Positions 24,230 to 36,410 of a stretch of DNA of 64,000 nt are shown one piece after another. The stretch covers positions 42,102,117 through 42,166,116 of the forward strand of contig CM054113.1 of assembly GCA_028673005.1 (NCBI GenBank), written 5' to 3'. Position 1 is the stretch's first letter; the number at the start of each line of letters is the position of its first letter. The translations under genes and the position numbers were made by a program. Below the pieces are notes generated by a model that was not told where the DNA came from, searched no databases, and was given only the letters and a program-made list of their open reading frames with translations. Source of the DNA: Tanypteryx hageni (Eukaryota; Arthropoda; Insecta; Odonata; Petaluridae).

Positions 24230-25900
24230 ACATTTATAAAGGAATATGTTTCATCATATTACCCTGCAAGTCACCTTGACGGTGGATGTCTGTGAGTGCC
24301 GCGCACCAAGTTCCTAACTAATTATTATTCACAGTTATCTATTGTGGTCACGTATTGTCCTAGGGGAAAAGGACTCCTTATACCTCTCCGTCCTACTATC
24401 TATTTCGCGAATCTTGTCCTCATTATCCCTCCGTCCGATATACGTTGGTTGTCGAATAATATCCTTCATTTCATTTACGAATATCTCCGACTTATATTTA
24501 TCTAGAAGTTTAAGTCTCGCCTGTAATCTACGATCTTTCAACGATGGCCAACTTCAACTTCAATGAGTAACGTAACGCTCTGTTTTTTATCGTAATTCTT
24601 TTTCATGAATCTAGCTGCTCGCCGCTGTATTTTTTCTAAATCCTTTATGAGTCCCCTCTGATATGGATCCCAAACCGCTGCTGCGTATTCCATTTGAGGT
24701 CTAACCAACGATAAATAACAGGATTCTCTCACCTTTTCCGTGCTTTTCCTGACTATCCTACGCACAAAGCCAACTTCTTATTTGCCGCACCTATCACTCG
24801 TCTTATGTGGGTGTCCCAAGACAGGCCACGATTCAAGGTAACCCCGAGGTATTTCACGGATTCCGAAACGGGAATGCTCTCACCATCTATCGAGTAGGTA
24901 AACCCGGACGATGGGCTTCTAGATTTCCAAAAGTTTAGAATGTTACTCTTTTTCTGATTGATTTCTAGCTGCCATTCCTTGCACCAAACAGATAACGCAT
25001 CCAGATCATCCTGAAGCTGACGATGGTCGCTAGGACCACTAATTTCTCTATAGACTACGGTGTCATCCGCAAAAAGCCTGATATTACTTTTTACAACTGA
25101 GCTGACATCGTTTATATAAAACAAGAAAAGCATAGGTTCGATCACACTACCCTGCGGCACTCCAGAGACTACATCTGACACACTCGAGGACTTACCATCG
25201 ATGACTACTTTTTGTTTTCTATTCCAAAGGAAAGCGCGAACCCAGTTAATGACTTTAACATTAACGCAAAGATTTCCCAATTTTAATAACAACTTACGGT
25301 GGGGAACCTAGTCAAAAGCTTTTCTAAAATCAAGGAACACTGCATCGACCTGCTTATTATTTTCGCCGCATCATAAAACATCATTCACAAACAGACCGAG
25401 TTGGGTGTCACAGGATCTACCTTTTCTGAAGCCATGTTGACAGCTGACTAAGAGCGATCTACTCTCAAGATAACGCATTGTGTTGCTAACAATAATGTGC
25501 TCCAAAATCTTACATGATAATGATGTTAGAGAAATCGGCCTATAATTTTCGGGGTTTTCTTTGTCACCTCCCTTATGAATGGGTGTGACGTGTGCTAGTC
25601 TCCAATCATCAGGAACCTCACAGAGGGTAAGAGATTTCTCGAAAACTATCCGAAGGAAGGGAGCTATTTCTTCCGCTAGTTCTTTTAATACACGCGCGGG
25701 AATTCCTTCTGGTCCTGGGTTTTTGTTGGGCTTTATCGCACTCAGTTGCTTCGCTATTCCTGCCTCAGAGATTTTTATTATCCATCCGAGTACATCCATC
25801 GGGAATAAGATTATCTTCAAGTCTATCTCCACCTGCCGTGAACGACTTCGCGAAGTAAACGTTTAGTAGATTAGCTTTATCCTCCCCATGTTGGAGTAAT
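24230..25900 (-). pseudogene. CR1/jockey-like LINE remnant, 5' truncated
   Basis: The reverse transcriptase and following domain of a non-LTR element, read on the minus strand. The first piece (about 25880-25795) reads HGEDKANLLNVYFAKSFTAG. After a frameshift come IKPNKNPGPEGIPARVLKEL, VPDDWRLAHVTPIHKGG, NPENYRPISLTSLSCKILEH and HGFRKGRSCDTQL. Two same-frame stops follow: TGA at 25371-25373 and TAG at 25308-25310, the latter inside AFD-stop-VPH. SGVPQGSVIEPMLFLFYIND and FADDTVVY (catalytic FADD at 25062-25073) come next, then VKYLGVTLNRGLSWDTHI. A lost base near 24757 shifts the frame to RRIVRKSTEKVRESC and MEYAAAVWDPYQRG. A further shift near 24545 gives RRLQARLKLLDKYK and ending FSPRTIRDHNR. 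The endonuclease is absent. The 3' end is not sharply defined. Confidence 0.88.
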
Positions 25901-26823
25901 ATAAGTGAGAAGATTTATCAATAAGTACCAATGAAGAAATTTGGCAAAATATATACGAGTCGGAGAGAAGACACTATCAGGACAAGAATAATTTATTTGT
26001 TTTGGCTGAAGTTGCCAACGAATTTGTGAAAAGATGTTTTTGACTTCGATATTATTTCAATTTACGACGACATCATTCGTATTTTTTTAACGTGGATAAT
26101 GTGATTAGATGTATTCTCAACCAAGTAATGTAACAAAAATAAAAGCAAATTGTTGACACCACCATTGTGACAGTATTTTCTCGTAATTAGCGTCATTCCT
26201 GAAACCAGCAGGCATTTCTATAAAATTTAACATCTCTAGATATCCATCATAGCGTATCGCACATGCCCATTTTAAATAACTGGCAAAAGTTAGCTCGAAT
26301 ATAATTGGAGATAATGTAGCCGCAAATTCAAAATTTACTTTGTATGAATTAACAGGTATTGTATCACTAGATAATCACAATCCTTAAACCATTAGAAAAA
26401 TCGACCGAAAAGTGGAAACTACACTCGCAAACGGGTATAAACCTATAAGACCAACACGTAAATCGTCTAACCGCTGACATAAAACTCCCGTTCGCAAGTG
26501 ATCTACACCATCACCTCTTTAGATAGATAAAATCGTAAACCTCTCTTCCATCAAATCCGGCGGCAAAACCCCCTAGAGGAGGATCGGCATCTTCAAAACC
26601 ACACTACTCCACACGGTGATTAAACCCTTTTAATGCCGGCCCCTCACACTCATGTCGCCGGCTTGGTCCATTTAAGTCACCTTTTCCTCCACACGTACCA
26701 AACCCAACCAATACTACCCACCTCTCAAACGCACACAATCCCTCGCCACATCTTGGCCTCCAAAACTTTCCTAAAGGAAGAGTTTTCCAATACCCGCAAT
26801 CCCCCACCCAGAACCTCTCCACA
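25901..26823. other. No gene recognised
   Basis: AT-rich to about 26500, then C/A-rich sequence leading into the 117-bp duplication. A 158-codon open frame (26633-27109) crosses this edge but shows no recognisable domain. Confidence 0.45.
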
Positions 26824-27057
26824 CCGAACGATATCACACCAAGATCCAACTTTTTACCCCTCATTTCCACGACTATGTCCAGTCGTGACTCCTAACACCC
26901 AAACCTCTCTCTTAAACACCCACAAAACAGAACGGGCGAACCGAACGATATCACACCAAGATCCAACTTTTTACCCCTCATTTCCACGACTATGTCCAGT
27001 CGTGACTCCTAACACCCAAACCTCTCTCTTAAACACCCACAAAACAGAACGGGCGAG
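26824..27057. repeat. Perfect 117-bp tandem duplication
   Basis: Copy 1 (26824-26940) and copy 2 (26941-27057) both start CCGAACGATATCACACC and run through CAGTCGTGACTCCTAAC to AACGGGCGA. They look identical by eye except for the last base. The period equals 39 codons, so the enclosing open frame is preserved. That frame shows no domain and is probably not a gene. Confidence 0.93.
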
Positions 27058-30000
27058 GTCAACCGTCGCACAGAGAGTAGCAGTACGCTGGATCACCATA
27101 GTCGTATAAATCAGCCAATTCAGTCTCCACCTTCGCAACATACGATAATCGCCGTATATTCTGGGCGGTGTGAGAAGATGAGGATATATAGGAAGATGAG
27201 GGAAAAAGGTAGGTCGAGTGGAAGAGAGTTGGTGTTGGCAGTCTCAAAGGTGGATGAGAGAAGAGATGAGGATGAGAGGGTGGTATGGAAGAGAGATAGG
27301 GGCAAAGCGATAACTGGGCAGATATCGAACGGCGAGTACGTATGTGTGTGTGAGAGACCGTGTGATTTAACCCGCGTTTCGCCACAAAATTACAATGCTT
27401 CGAAGTCGTACCTGAATGAATTGCCGCTAGAAGAGGGCCTACTAAGCTCGGGACAAATAGAATGGTGACGGGAGATTGGTCGGATCTCGCGTGTTTTAAA
27501 ACATATTCATGCCTTGATTGATTGTTCTGGCACGGAATCCTTATTGGACGGCGTATTGAGAGTGGCGAAATCGTTCGGCCGTGTGCGAGAAATTAATGCC
27601 GCCGCCAACAGCCAGAAACGCGAATCCGACACTCCCTCCCGCCGAGATTACGCGGATAATCTACGATAAACGCAGCCAGAATAACCGATTGATCGCTCGA
27701 TGAAGTTTGGACATTTTAACGCCTACGTCCTAACATAAGATATCAACGTCACGAATGAACTGTTCGGCGCGGAAATGCGCGATTCCGTCCAACCGGGCAG
27801 ATTCGGGTGCATGGTTCGTTCCGAAGAAGCGTAATGTGAATCGCAATCGCTCACGCTGGCCGGGTTAATTACTCGACACAATCAAAATGTTTTAAAATCA
27901 CCGAACTCGAAAAAAGTGTGTGAGAGAGAGAGAGTGGAAATTTTAAAACATTCGGTTACATGATCACGATCACTTTTTCTCGGGTGAAAAAACAACCCTA
28001 GTTCACTCCGTTGATAATTAAGTCAGCGTATTTTACTGATAAGCTTTTAAATGAAAGTGATGATAGTGATCTAGATATTTTTAACTCCCATGTTAAACCA
28101 ATAATGCGGCGATGGTGCATTAATTAAAATGACGTAGATCCTTGGTGCACGAGAAGTAATTTTATTGCAGTTTGCTCACGATAATCACGCTGCTCCAAAT
28201 TAACAAAAAAAAACAAAAGAATAAAAACTTTGAAAACACTATCTGTGGCAAAAATTATACGGTTTTAACAGCGCGATCATTTTCGGTGCAATCATTTGCA
28301 TATTGCGTTGCAAATTGCCCGAAATGGAGGTACGCGAACGGAAACGATATTTCCGCATTAAAGTCAGGTAAATAATTGATACGTCCGTTATAAAAGAGCC
28401 ATGCTCTTTTAAATAACAAAACAAAAACACTCTCAGCATACGTCATAGCGGAGGAATATAAATGGGTCTATGATATTTTAATGAGTGTTTCACGATACTG
28501 GGAAAAGGCTTTACAGACAGATATCCAATTAATATCATTACGGTAATTACCGGTATAAAACGATATTTAAAATTCCTACGCAGACGAATGTATATTCAAT
28601 ATCCACATTATTCGAATATTTTTTTAAATATGACAATTTATTCAAGCAAAATGGAAACGTTGCAGAGCAAAATATCTGTAACACTAAAAAAATAAATAAT
28701 GACAAATCATATAAAGAAAGGAATCAACTCCAATGCAGTAATATAACAAATTTGATAAATCAAAATTTTCTCATCTAAAAATAAACGTAATTTGACCGTT
28801 TACCTACCAAATAAATCAAATTAAAATTAAATTTTATAGTTTTAAAATACGTACATTACCGTATACAGATTGCCAAGAATATTGGATTAATATCCTTGAA
28901 TAACTGAACTGTAATGTCTTTGCACGAGTATGGGGAGTTAGGTTTGACCACGTAGGATATTATATCAAAATGTTATATTAAGTATGATCAATCAAACAAC
29001 TCAATCAATCCTTCCTTTGATAAACAGCATACCAAATATTCTTTTTTTGCTTTTTTTTAATATTCGTATCACATGTTACGTATCACGTTACACAAGCTCG
29101 CCTTTTCGATTATAGGTAGTAGTTATAGAGATACATTCTCATTTTTAAAAAACGTTGACCTCAACTTATCGAGTCATAAAAAACTTATTATTTTGTAATA
29201 TGAGCCCAATTTTTATTATGAAATATCCCCTGAATCGAATAACATTCACCAACATGTTTCCACGATTAAACCTCAGTAATAGATAAAGAAACCGATTATT
29301 ATGAAAGGGACAAATAATTCATTTCTACAGTATATTCCAATTAAAATGTTTGATTTTTCAGCGTCCAATTCTGTCAATACAACATAAGATGGATACCAAA
29401 TGAATGATCACATAAATTTAAATATGGTAAGATATTCCACAGCAAACACAAATAAAATTAGTGTAAATCACTAAGTTGTCAATTCATTAGCCCTAACGGT
29501 TACATTCGACAGGTTTTAAGGCTAAAGACGTCACTCCAACGTTTGGATAGCAATGGATGAGAGGGGAAGGAGGGTAAGAGAAAGGGAGAAGGTATAACGG
29601 ATGACAAGAGTTAGGGAGGACGAGAATGAGAAGAGAGTGAGAGATTGGACCGCGGAGGTTGCTCCCAGAAATCCGCCGTTCGTTAGCGAATGGCGCGTAT
29701 GGGGGGAGTGCGAGATGGAGAGAGAGAGAGAGGAAATGAAGAGAAGGTGAAGAAACAGGAGTTTGGATGGGTTGAAAAGCAGGGTGCGAGGGCGCCGAGG
29801 CTGCCAAGGCAGAAGAGTGGAAAGATAACGATTATCTGCGCAGACTGAGAGATTACCTCAATCACGCGGCGCCGAAAAGCCACGTCTAGCCACGTTCTGC
29901 CCTGCCACCTCCCCCCACCCCTCGTCCCTTCCCCAGACCCTTACCCATCTCGTCCCACTCCTCGTTGACGGCAGATTCCTTTTCATTCGGAGCAAAATAT

Positions 30001-30304
30001 ATCGCCGCTGTCTCCGATAACTCTCCCCCTCTGTATTGATTCTATAATTAGTGGCAATGTATCACGGTGGGATTTAGCCTCGTTTAAGCCAGTAAAATTG
30101 TAAACGGGAGAGCGATCGCACTCCGCCGATAGCAGTTTGAACCTAGCGTTTCCCACGAGAACGGGATTTCTAGGCCATAATGGTTTGTCGAAGCGTTCCT
30201 CAGAACGAGACCGAGAAAATGTTTAAAGAAAGTTAACTAAAAGTTTATGAAATTCCCAGTCGATCGCGGGTTTTAAATTAATGAAGGAAATTTTAAATGG
30301 CCTC
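27058..30304. other. No gene recognised
   Basis: Includes a CpG-richer stretch at about 27470-27870 that could be conserved non-coding DNA (inference only). After it come long AT-rich sequence and a purine-rich stretch at about 29545-29780. No coding similarity. Confidence 0.4.
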
Positions 30305-30560
30305 TATAACATATTTCAAGAGTAAGGCATTTAAAAATATACTTGCCTCAGATATCTCCAATAGCCGCAATAAGGTTAAAAAAACACATGCGCATTTCGG
30401 CTACAAATCAGCCATATTCAGTGGTAATTAACCGAAAATAGAATTTTGCATATGGTTTTTTAACCTTGGTGTGGCTATTGGAGATATCTGAGGCAATTAT
30501 ATTTTTTATTGCTTTTTCTTGAAATGTTTTTCAGCCATAAGACGAGCTCGATAGTTCCCT
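30305..30560. repeat. Small foldback repeat, copy 2
   Basis: The inner arms TTGCCTCAGATATCTCCAAT (from 30343) and their complement (ending 30496) match over the first 24 bp. They continue imperfectly inward (AAGGTTAAAAAA) and outward (ATTTCAAGA, AAAAATATA). The right flank holds the complement of GAGCTCGTCTTATGGCTGAA (about 30531-30550), as in copy 1 at 1818. A palindromic, non-coding mobile element is likely. Confidence 0.75.
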
Positions 30561-31839
30561 GTTGATTTAGACAATATAGGCAAAACAAGTTATCAACATA
30601 AAGGGTCAACTTAAATATACGTCCCATTCCATTAAAGAGTTTCGATTGTAGCTTTCATGTTTCGATCAATCTAGTCTTTAACTACGACAAAACAAGTTTT
30701 ATTATTATTATGCTTAAGTTCCACAACTACCATCAATCAATCCTTAAGATACAAATAATGTAACACAATCAAAAACCATTAAAAAATTGCAATTTCAAAT
30801 GAATTAAGGATTTGTGTGTATTTGACACTATTAAAGGCTATTTTTCTAACTGCTATCTATGTAACACTAAAAAGGAAACGTACTTTATAATTTACAAAAA
30901 AAGGCCTGCACGACCGCTTATGGGGCATTCCATGTCAAACGGACTACTTTTCTGCCTCAATGTCATTAATGTTTAACAAATTGGGATATGCTGTAGGGCT
31001 CGTGGAGCTGTACATAAGGGAGAAACAGTTCGCCCCTGTAAGGCGTGGTTGCCTGCCAATCAGGCATATTTTTTATAATTGGAGTGCCGGTATAAAGTTA
31101 AGAGCGATAAATCAGTTAATTAAGTAATCAGGAAGGACAATTAACATATTTTATAGTTTTTAATGCGCTTTCACGTCGTTTAAAGAGTGTTGAGCTAACT
31201 TGTAATTTTAAACAAGAAATTCGACTCTGAAAAATAAATTTATATTTTATGAAAAGTATCACCATTTTTATTTTCATCGAACATGGTAAACATCCATGAC
31301 ATCGAAGGAGAAAAGTGGTCTGGTTGTCATGGAATGCCCCTCATATTAATACGTTACATGTATATAGGAGAGAGAATACACCCATTAATTCGGTTAACTG
31401 AAGTTCAGTTACAATTTGATGTAAAAATAAATAAATACCTCACTGTTAAAAGTATGAACAATTACCTTTATGTCAGGACTTGACAAATTTTCTAAAAATC
31501 TAAGCGCCAACTCCAAAACCTAGAAGACAGCGCAGATGATATATAATTTTGGCGGATATTTTCATCATTGTCAGAAAAATAAATGTTTTCTAATTTAGAC
31601 ACAAATATGCTACAATAATTAATCCATCCACATTTATTTCTTTCACATTATGAATCAGAACATAATAAAATGAGCCTTATGCATCTGAAAAAGTCTAATG
31701 ATATTCTGAAAACATGTAATTTACGAACAAGAATAAAAATTTATTTTCAGGAACTTGAATGATTCCGACAGATATATTATACTATATTTTGCTGCTCCTA
31801 CTGCTTAGCCCGACAATACAATATGACTATAGCACGTGG
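30561..31839. other. No gene recognised
   Basis: AT-rich sequence with no coding similarity or structured repeat that I can support. Confidence 0.45.
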
Positions 31840-33190
31840 ATACATCATCATCATCATGCTACTGTCCGAAGACAGGTTTTAGCTGAATCGCTGCCTCTCC
31901 CTCCCTCTCCCCCCTCCCTCCCCCTCTCCCTCCCTCCACTAGTCTGTATGTCATCCTCTGAAGTTTTTTCTCGTCTTCTGCTATTAATCCCTGATCATCT
32001 GCGTATTTAATGGTGGTAATACTTTCACCTCCTATCTTAAATCCTTCCTCTTCCATCAACGCTTCTTCTGTTATTTTTTCTGCATAAATATTAAATATCG
32101 CTGGTGAAATAGGACACCCCTGCCTCACTCCCCTCCCTATTGAAGTACTTTCTGTTTCTTCTCCTTCGACCCTGACTCTAATCTTTTGATCTAACAATAA
32201 GTAAAGGTTATTAAGCAATCTTTTATCTTTCCAATCTATTCCTATTTTATTTAAAATACCCAACATTTTATCCCATTTCACTCGGTCAAAAGCTTTCTCC
32301 CAATCTACAAAACAAAAATACATACCTTTATTGACTTCTAGCGCTCTTTCTATCATCATCCTCATACATCCTATAGCATCTCTTGTCCCTCTTCCTCTTC
32401 TGAAACCAAACTGATTATCTTGCAGCTCCTTTTCTATTTTACCTTCAATTCTTTTGGTTATTATTCTGGTTAAAACTTTAGCTGTATGAGAAATTAAACT
32501 AATAGTTCTGTAATCCTTACAACTTTTTGCATTATTCTTTTTCTCCAGTGGTACCATAACAACATCTAAAAAATCTTCAGGCCATATGCCAGTATCATAT
32601 ACTTGGTTAAAGAATTTTGTGAGTTGCTTAACTGCTTTCGAACCCAAAACCTTAAGAACATCCACTGGTATGTCATCACTCCCAACAGCCTTCCTTCTTT
32701 TCATTTCATCAATTGCTCTTCTTTGTCATACAGCACCTCAATTTATTCTTTCCAGTCATTCTTTACATTGTCTGGCTCCGAGACTATTTGACACTTTTGT
32801 TCATGATTCCTTTACGTCCTATCTTTCTAGGCTTTGTCTTGAATAGTTCCCTTGCTTTGCTATACATAGGTCTGTTCTACACATTCTTTCACATTCGAAA
32901 ATTTCCTCGCATTTCTCATTTATCCATTGTTCTCTGGCTTTATCCGATTTCCTTCTTCAAGCATTATTAACTCCTTGTACTTTCTTTGTCCTTCTTCAGT
33001 GTTTATGTTCTTCCACTTTCTCCTCTTCCATTTTTTGCAGCATGGCTGCTGTGGCCCAGGGTTTTTTGTTTCTTTCACCCGTTTTCTTTCCTACCTTATT
33101 TTCCATTGCATCTTTAATGTTGCTATGGATGTCTACTATGGATCTACATTGTTCCTATTTTCTTCAGCTCTCTCCCGTGGATACAATATA
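31840..33190 (-). pseudogene. RTE-like LINE copy 2: reverse transcriptase, 5' truncated and internally deleted
   Basis: A relative of the LINE at 12.37 kb, on the minus strand. The upstream linker (about 33190-32710) is frameshifted but recognisable (MLQKMEEEKVEEHK, AREQWINEKCEEI). The reverse transcriptase frame (32704-31859) reads KAVGSDDIPVDVLKVLGS, DYRTISLISHTAKVLTRII, FGFRRGRGTRDAIGCMRM, CFVDWEKAFDRVKWDK, GRGVRQGCPISPAIFNIY and YADD (31994-32005). After KKLQRMTYRLVEGGR the expected ~200-residue C-terminus is missing. A purine-rich filler joins directly to the last ~35 bases of the element, the 3' hairpin and an ATG-repeat tail. The endonuclease is absent. There is no stop in the main RT frame, so this copy is less mutated there than the first. 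Confidence 0.9.
31862..31875 (-). promoter_or_regulatory. LINE 3'-terminal UNCG hairpin, copy 2
   Basis: On the minus strand CTGTC-TTCG-GACAG, a 5-bp stem with a C(UUCG)G tetraloop, four bases before five ATG repeats. It has the same stem as the hairpin at 15595-15608 with a different but same-class loop. Confidence 0.78.
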
Positions 33191-35899
33191 ACCAAAAACT
33201 AACTACAGCACGCTTATACAATATATAGGCGCCATGGCGATCTGGCTCGGGATTTGTCGAGCCTGCTTTATGTATTTATTTTAACCAAAGTTTAGGGTTC
33301 GTTGTGAACGGAAGCAAATCCTCCGGTAATGAACTAGGGACACCTTCCCTTTGACCATCAATACTGTTTAAATTCTATGAAAATTGTCGAAAAAATACAA
33401 AAATATTTCCATAAATGAAACCTTAACTCACGTACATGAATAACGAATGAAAACATCAGTTCACTAATTTAGTCATAGAGCTAAAATTCGACGGAAATGA
33501 GATCTGTTAAGGTCAAGAAATTGGACGTTTTTACTATACTCACGAGTGTACTCGCGCATGTACAGACGTATTTGTTCGATCGTATCCTGCATACATGTGT
33601 GTTTCCTTAGAGAATATTTGCTTTAAGATCCACGAACAAACATCATTAATGCAATCAGTTATTGTTTAAAATTTTCAAGCAACATTTTTTTGTTTTTATT
33701 TTATTTTTATCCGCCTTAAAAACTTTCAAAGGTTTTAAGAACCATTTCTAGAAGCTTCGGAGTATATAAACTTCATTTTTTCCAATAAATTCGGGGAATA
33801 TGAGGGCTACCGTCCATTTAAGAAGCGGTTATATTATATAGCACCGGTATTCAAGCCAGGAGCACGCTCAACCCTTGGGGCTACGCAAAGAATCTGCTAG
33901 AGAGCGACTTGATATAGCGCTTTTAGCTCGGGGGGGAGGGGGGGGGGGGGGGGTTCGCGTAATTTAAAAATACGAAGGACATACAACTTCTAAAAACAAT
34001 GCCCCACCGAACGCTAAAATCGGGATAAAGGCCTTATAACCACCATCGGCAAAAAAGAAAGGCATTGGACCTAAGCATGTTAAAATCAACTTTAACGGCG
34101 CAACTTCCATTAACTTATTTAATGAACTGACATCAGCCTCCCTACCATCGTGGAATATTCCGCGTCGACGATCATTCGCGTGCGACTCGGAATTTACGGC
34201 ATCTTTTTAAAATCCCCGGAAGGAGTATGTATGAGTAATTATGTTATTCTAGGGGTATTTCGCTCGGCTGCCAAATGACGCCAAAATGTAGACATTTGTC
34301 GAGTGATATGGGCGAGGAGCACTTTTTTGCGAGGCCTGGTGCTTGGTGCCGAGATCTCTAAAACGCAAAGGCGAAACGCTCGCTCGGGGCTAAAGACTTG
34401 CACAAAAGAGGATTTTTTTACGATACTTCCTTGCAAAAGAGATTCCCAAGCGGAGAACAAAAAAATTGAAAAACTCTTTATTGCTTATTTCTGCTGGGAT
34501 TTGGTCAGCATCCGAAAAACCAAAATTATATTTACTTTTGCGTGAGGTAGGATTCCCACGAGGAAGAAGAAACTGTAGTATGTATGTTAACGCGGCAACC
34601 TTTTCTCGCGGTGAGCGTATCGCCTTCTAAACGATCTCGAGAATTTCACACGCCATGTAACGCAAGATTGAAATTGCTATCAAAAACTAAAAACAAAAAA
34701 ATTAAAAACGGATACATTTTTTTATTTCCTTCTATATAAGTCAGTCATCAGTTAATGAACCGTTAATAAAATATCCAAAGATAAGCAAAACTAAATATAG
34801 AAACTAAACGGCTAAAATGAACCGCGAATATAAATTTTAAAGAACAAATGCAACACTGTAATTGCTTCAAAAATTAAAAATAAACAAAAATTCAAAGGAT
34901 GCTGACAACCAATACTTAACTTAAAATTGTTACACAATTATAAATCAAGGATTTATCAAACGAGAATAGTATTTTTAATTATAATGTATACATACAATTA
35001 ATGTATACATACAATCAAATTTTAAGAAAACTTTACTGTCGACTAAATTTGAACAGCGAATACGAATTTTAAGTGAATTTCCCATTTTTTGTGTGAAAAA
35101 TTCGGCATTTCCATAGGCACGACTCATAACGTGATAATTATTACGGAGGGAAACGCACTCTTTGTGTATTACGATTTCATCAGAACGGCATAGTTGTATT
35201 TAATATGGAGAGAAAGCATTTCAACGAAGAGCACACAAGACAGTTTAGAGCTCCAAGTCTCTTCTAATTAATACATATTAGTTTCGGACGTAGACAAATG
35301 CAGCGCTAGAACATTATGGCCGATATGATGTGGAGAAAAGAAGTACCATGTTTTTGTCGGCGCCCTTGTTCGACGCTTTGCGGAAAACGAGCCGCCTCCG
35401 ACATCCTGCCATTTGAATTTCGCTACGTAAATGCAAAGACTGGAGGAAAAAGAGAAGAAAAAACAACCAGACCCGTTTACTTTTACCACTTCGCGAAAAA
35501 CACGAAAGACTCCCCTTTCTCTCTCTATCCAATCTTTCTTTCTTTTTTTCTCAGGCCGAATGACGTCAGCGGCGGAAACGCGTAGCCCGTTTTCTTTTGT
35601 TCTGGATTTGTATCCATAGCGACCCCTTCGTATTCGTCTGCAAAGCAATTTCCTGACGCTCGTTTGGGAGTGAGTCAGATCGTAGAGAGAAAAAGAGCGA
35701 CGTGAAGAGGGAGAGAAAAGAAAAAGAAATGAAGATAAGGGAGGCGGGATGAGAAAAAGAAATAATAAAAAAAGAAGGTCGTCTCGCGTCCCATAATCCA
35801 CGTTCGTTCAAACAACGAGAAGACCTCGCGTATTGGGAGTTCGCCTTCAACGTGGCATGGGAACCCGATGATGCACTTGACAGCCATCCGAGACTCGCT
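33191..35899. other. No gene recognised; poly-G run
   Basis: Contains an almost pure G run at about 33930-33953 (24 bases with one A), a potential G-quadruplex. Elsewhere AT-rich with purine patches at 35690-35780. Open frames at 35268-35801 lack recognisable domains. Confidence 0.45.
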
Positions 35900-36410
35900 C
35901 GCTTAAGCGGGAGACTGGAGGACGCCCAGGCCCACGAGGAGAGGGAAGGGAAAGGAGGACGGATAGAAAGGGAAGGATCGCGAAGAAGAGAAAGAGGGAG
36001 GCGGAGGAGAAAGCGGAAGGGAGGGGGAGGAAGAGAAAGAGGAAAGGAGGGGGAGGATATGAAGGCGAAAGAAGGGTGGGGAGGAAGAGAAGAAGAAAGA
36101 GGTATGGAGGAGAAGAGGAAAAGAGGGAGGGGAGAAAAAGAGACGGGGAGAAAGAGGGAGGGGGAGGAGAAAGAGGAAGAGGGGGAGGACGAGAAGATGA
36201 AAGAGGGCGGACGAAAAATAGGGATGAGGAGAAAGAGGGAGAGGATTGCGGGACGGGGAGGAGAAAGAGGGAGAGGAGAAAGAGGGAGAGGAAAAAGAGG
36301 GAGAGGAAAAATAGGAAGGGGGAGGAAGTGACGGCGAAAGAGGGAGGGGGAGAGACAAGGAGAGAGGATGGAAAGGGTAGAAACGGAGAGGTGAGGGGGG
36401 AGGCGGTGGA
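35900..36410. repeat. Purine-rich low-complexity tract
   Basis: The plus strand is nearly all A and G, made of GGAGAAAGAGGGAGAGG-like units without strict periodicity. It generates 150-160-codon open frames rich in Glu, Arg, Lys and Gly (plus) or Ser, Pro, Phe and Leu (minus) that are not genes. Confidence 0.85.

Noticed and set aside
26633..27109. 158-codon plus-strand frame with an internal 39-residue repeat
   Set aside because: The repeat is the 117-bp DNA duplication; the protein has no recognisable feature.
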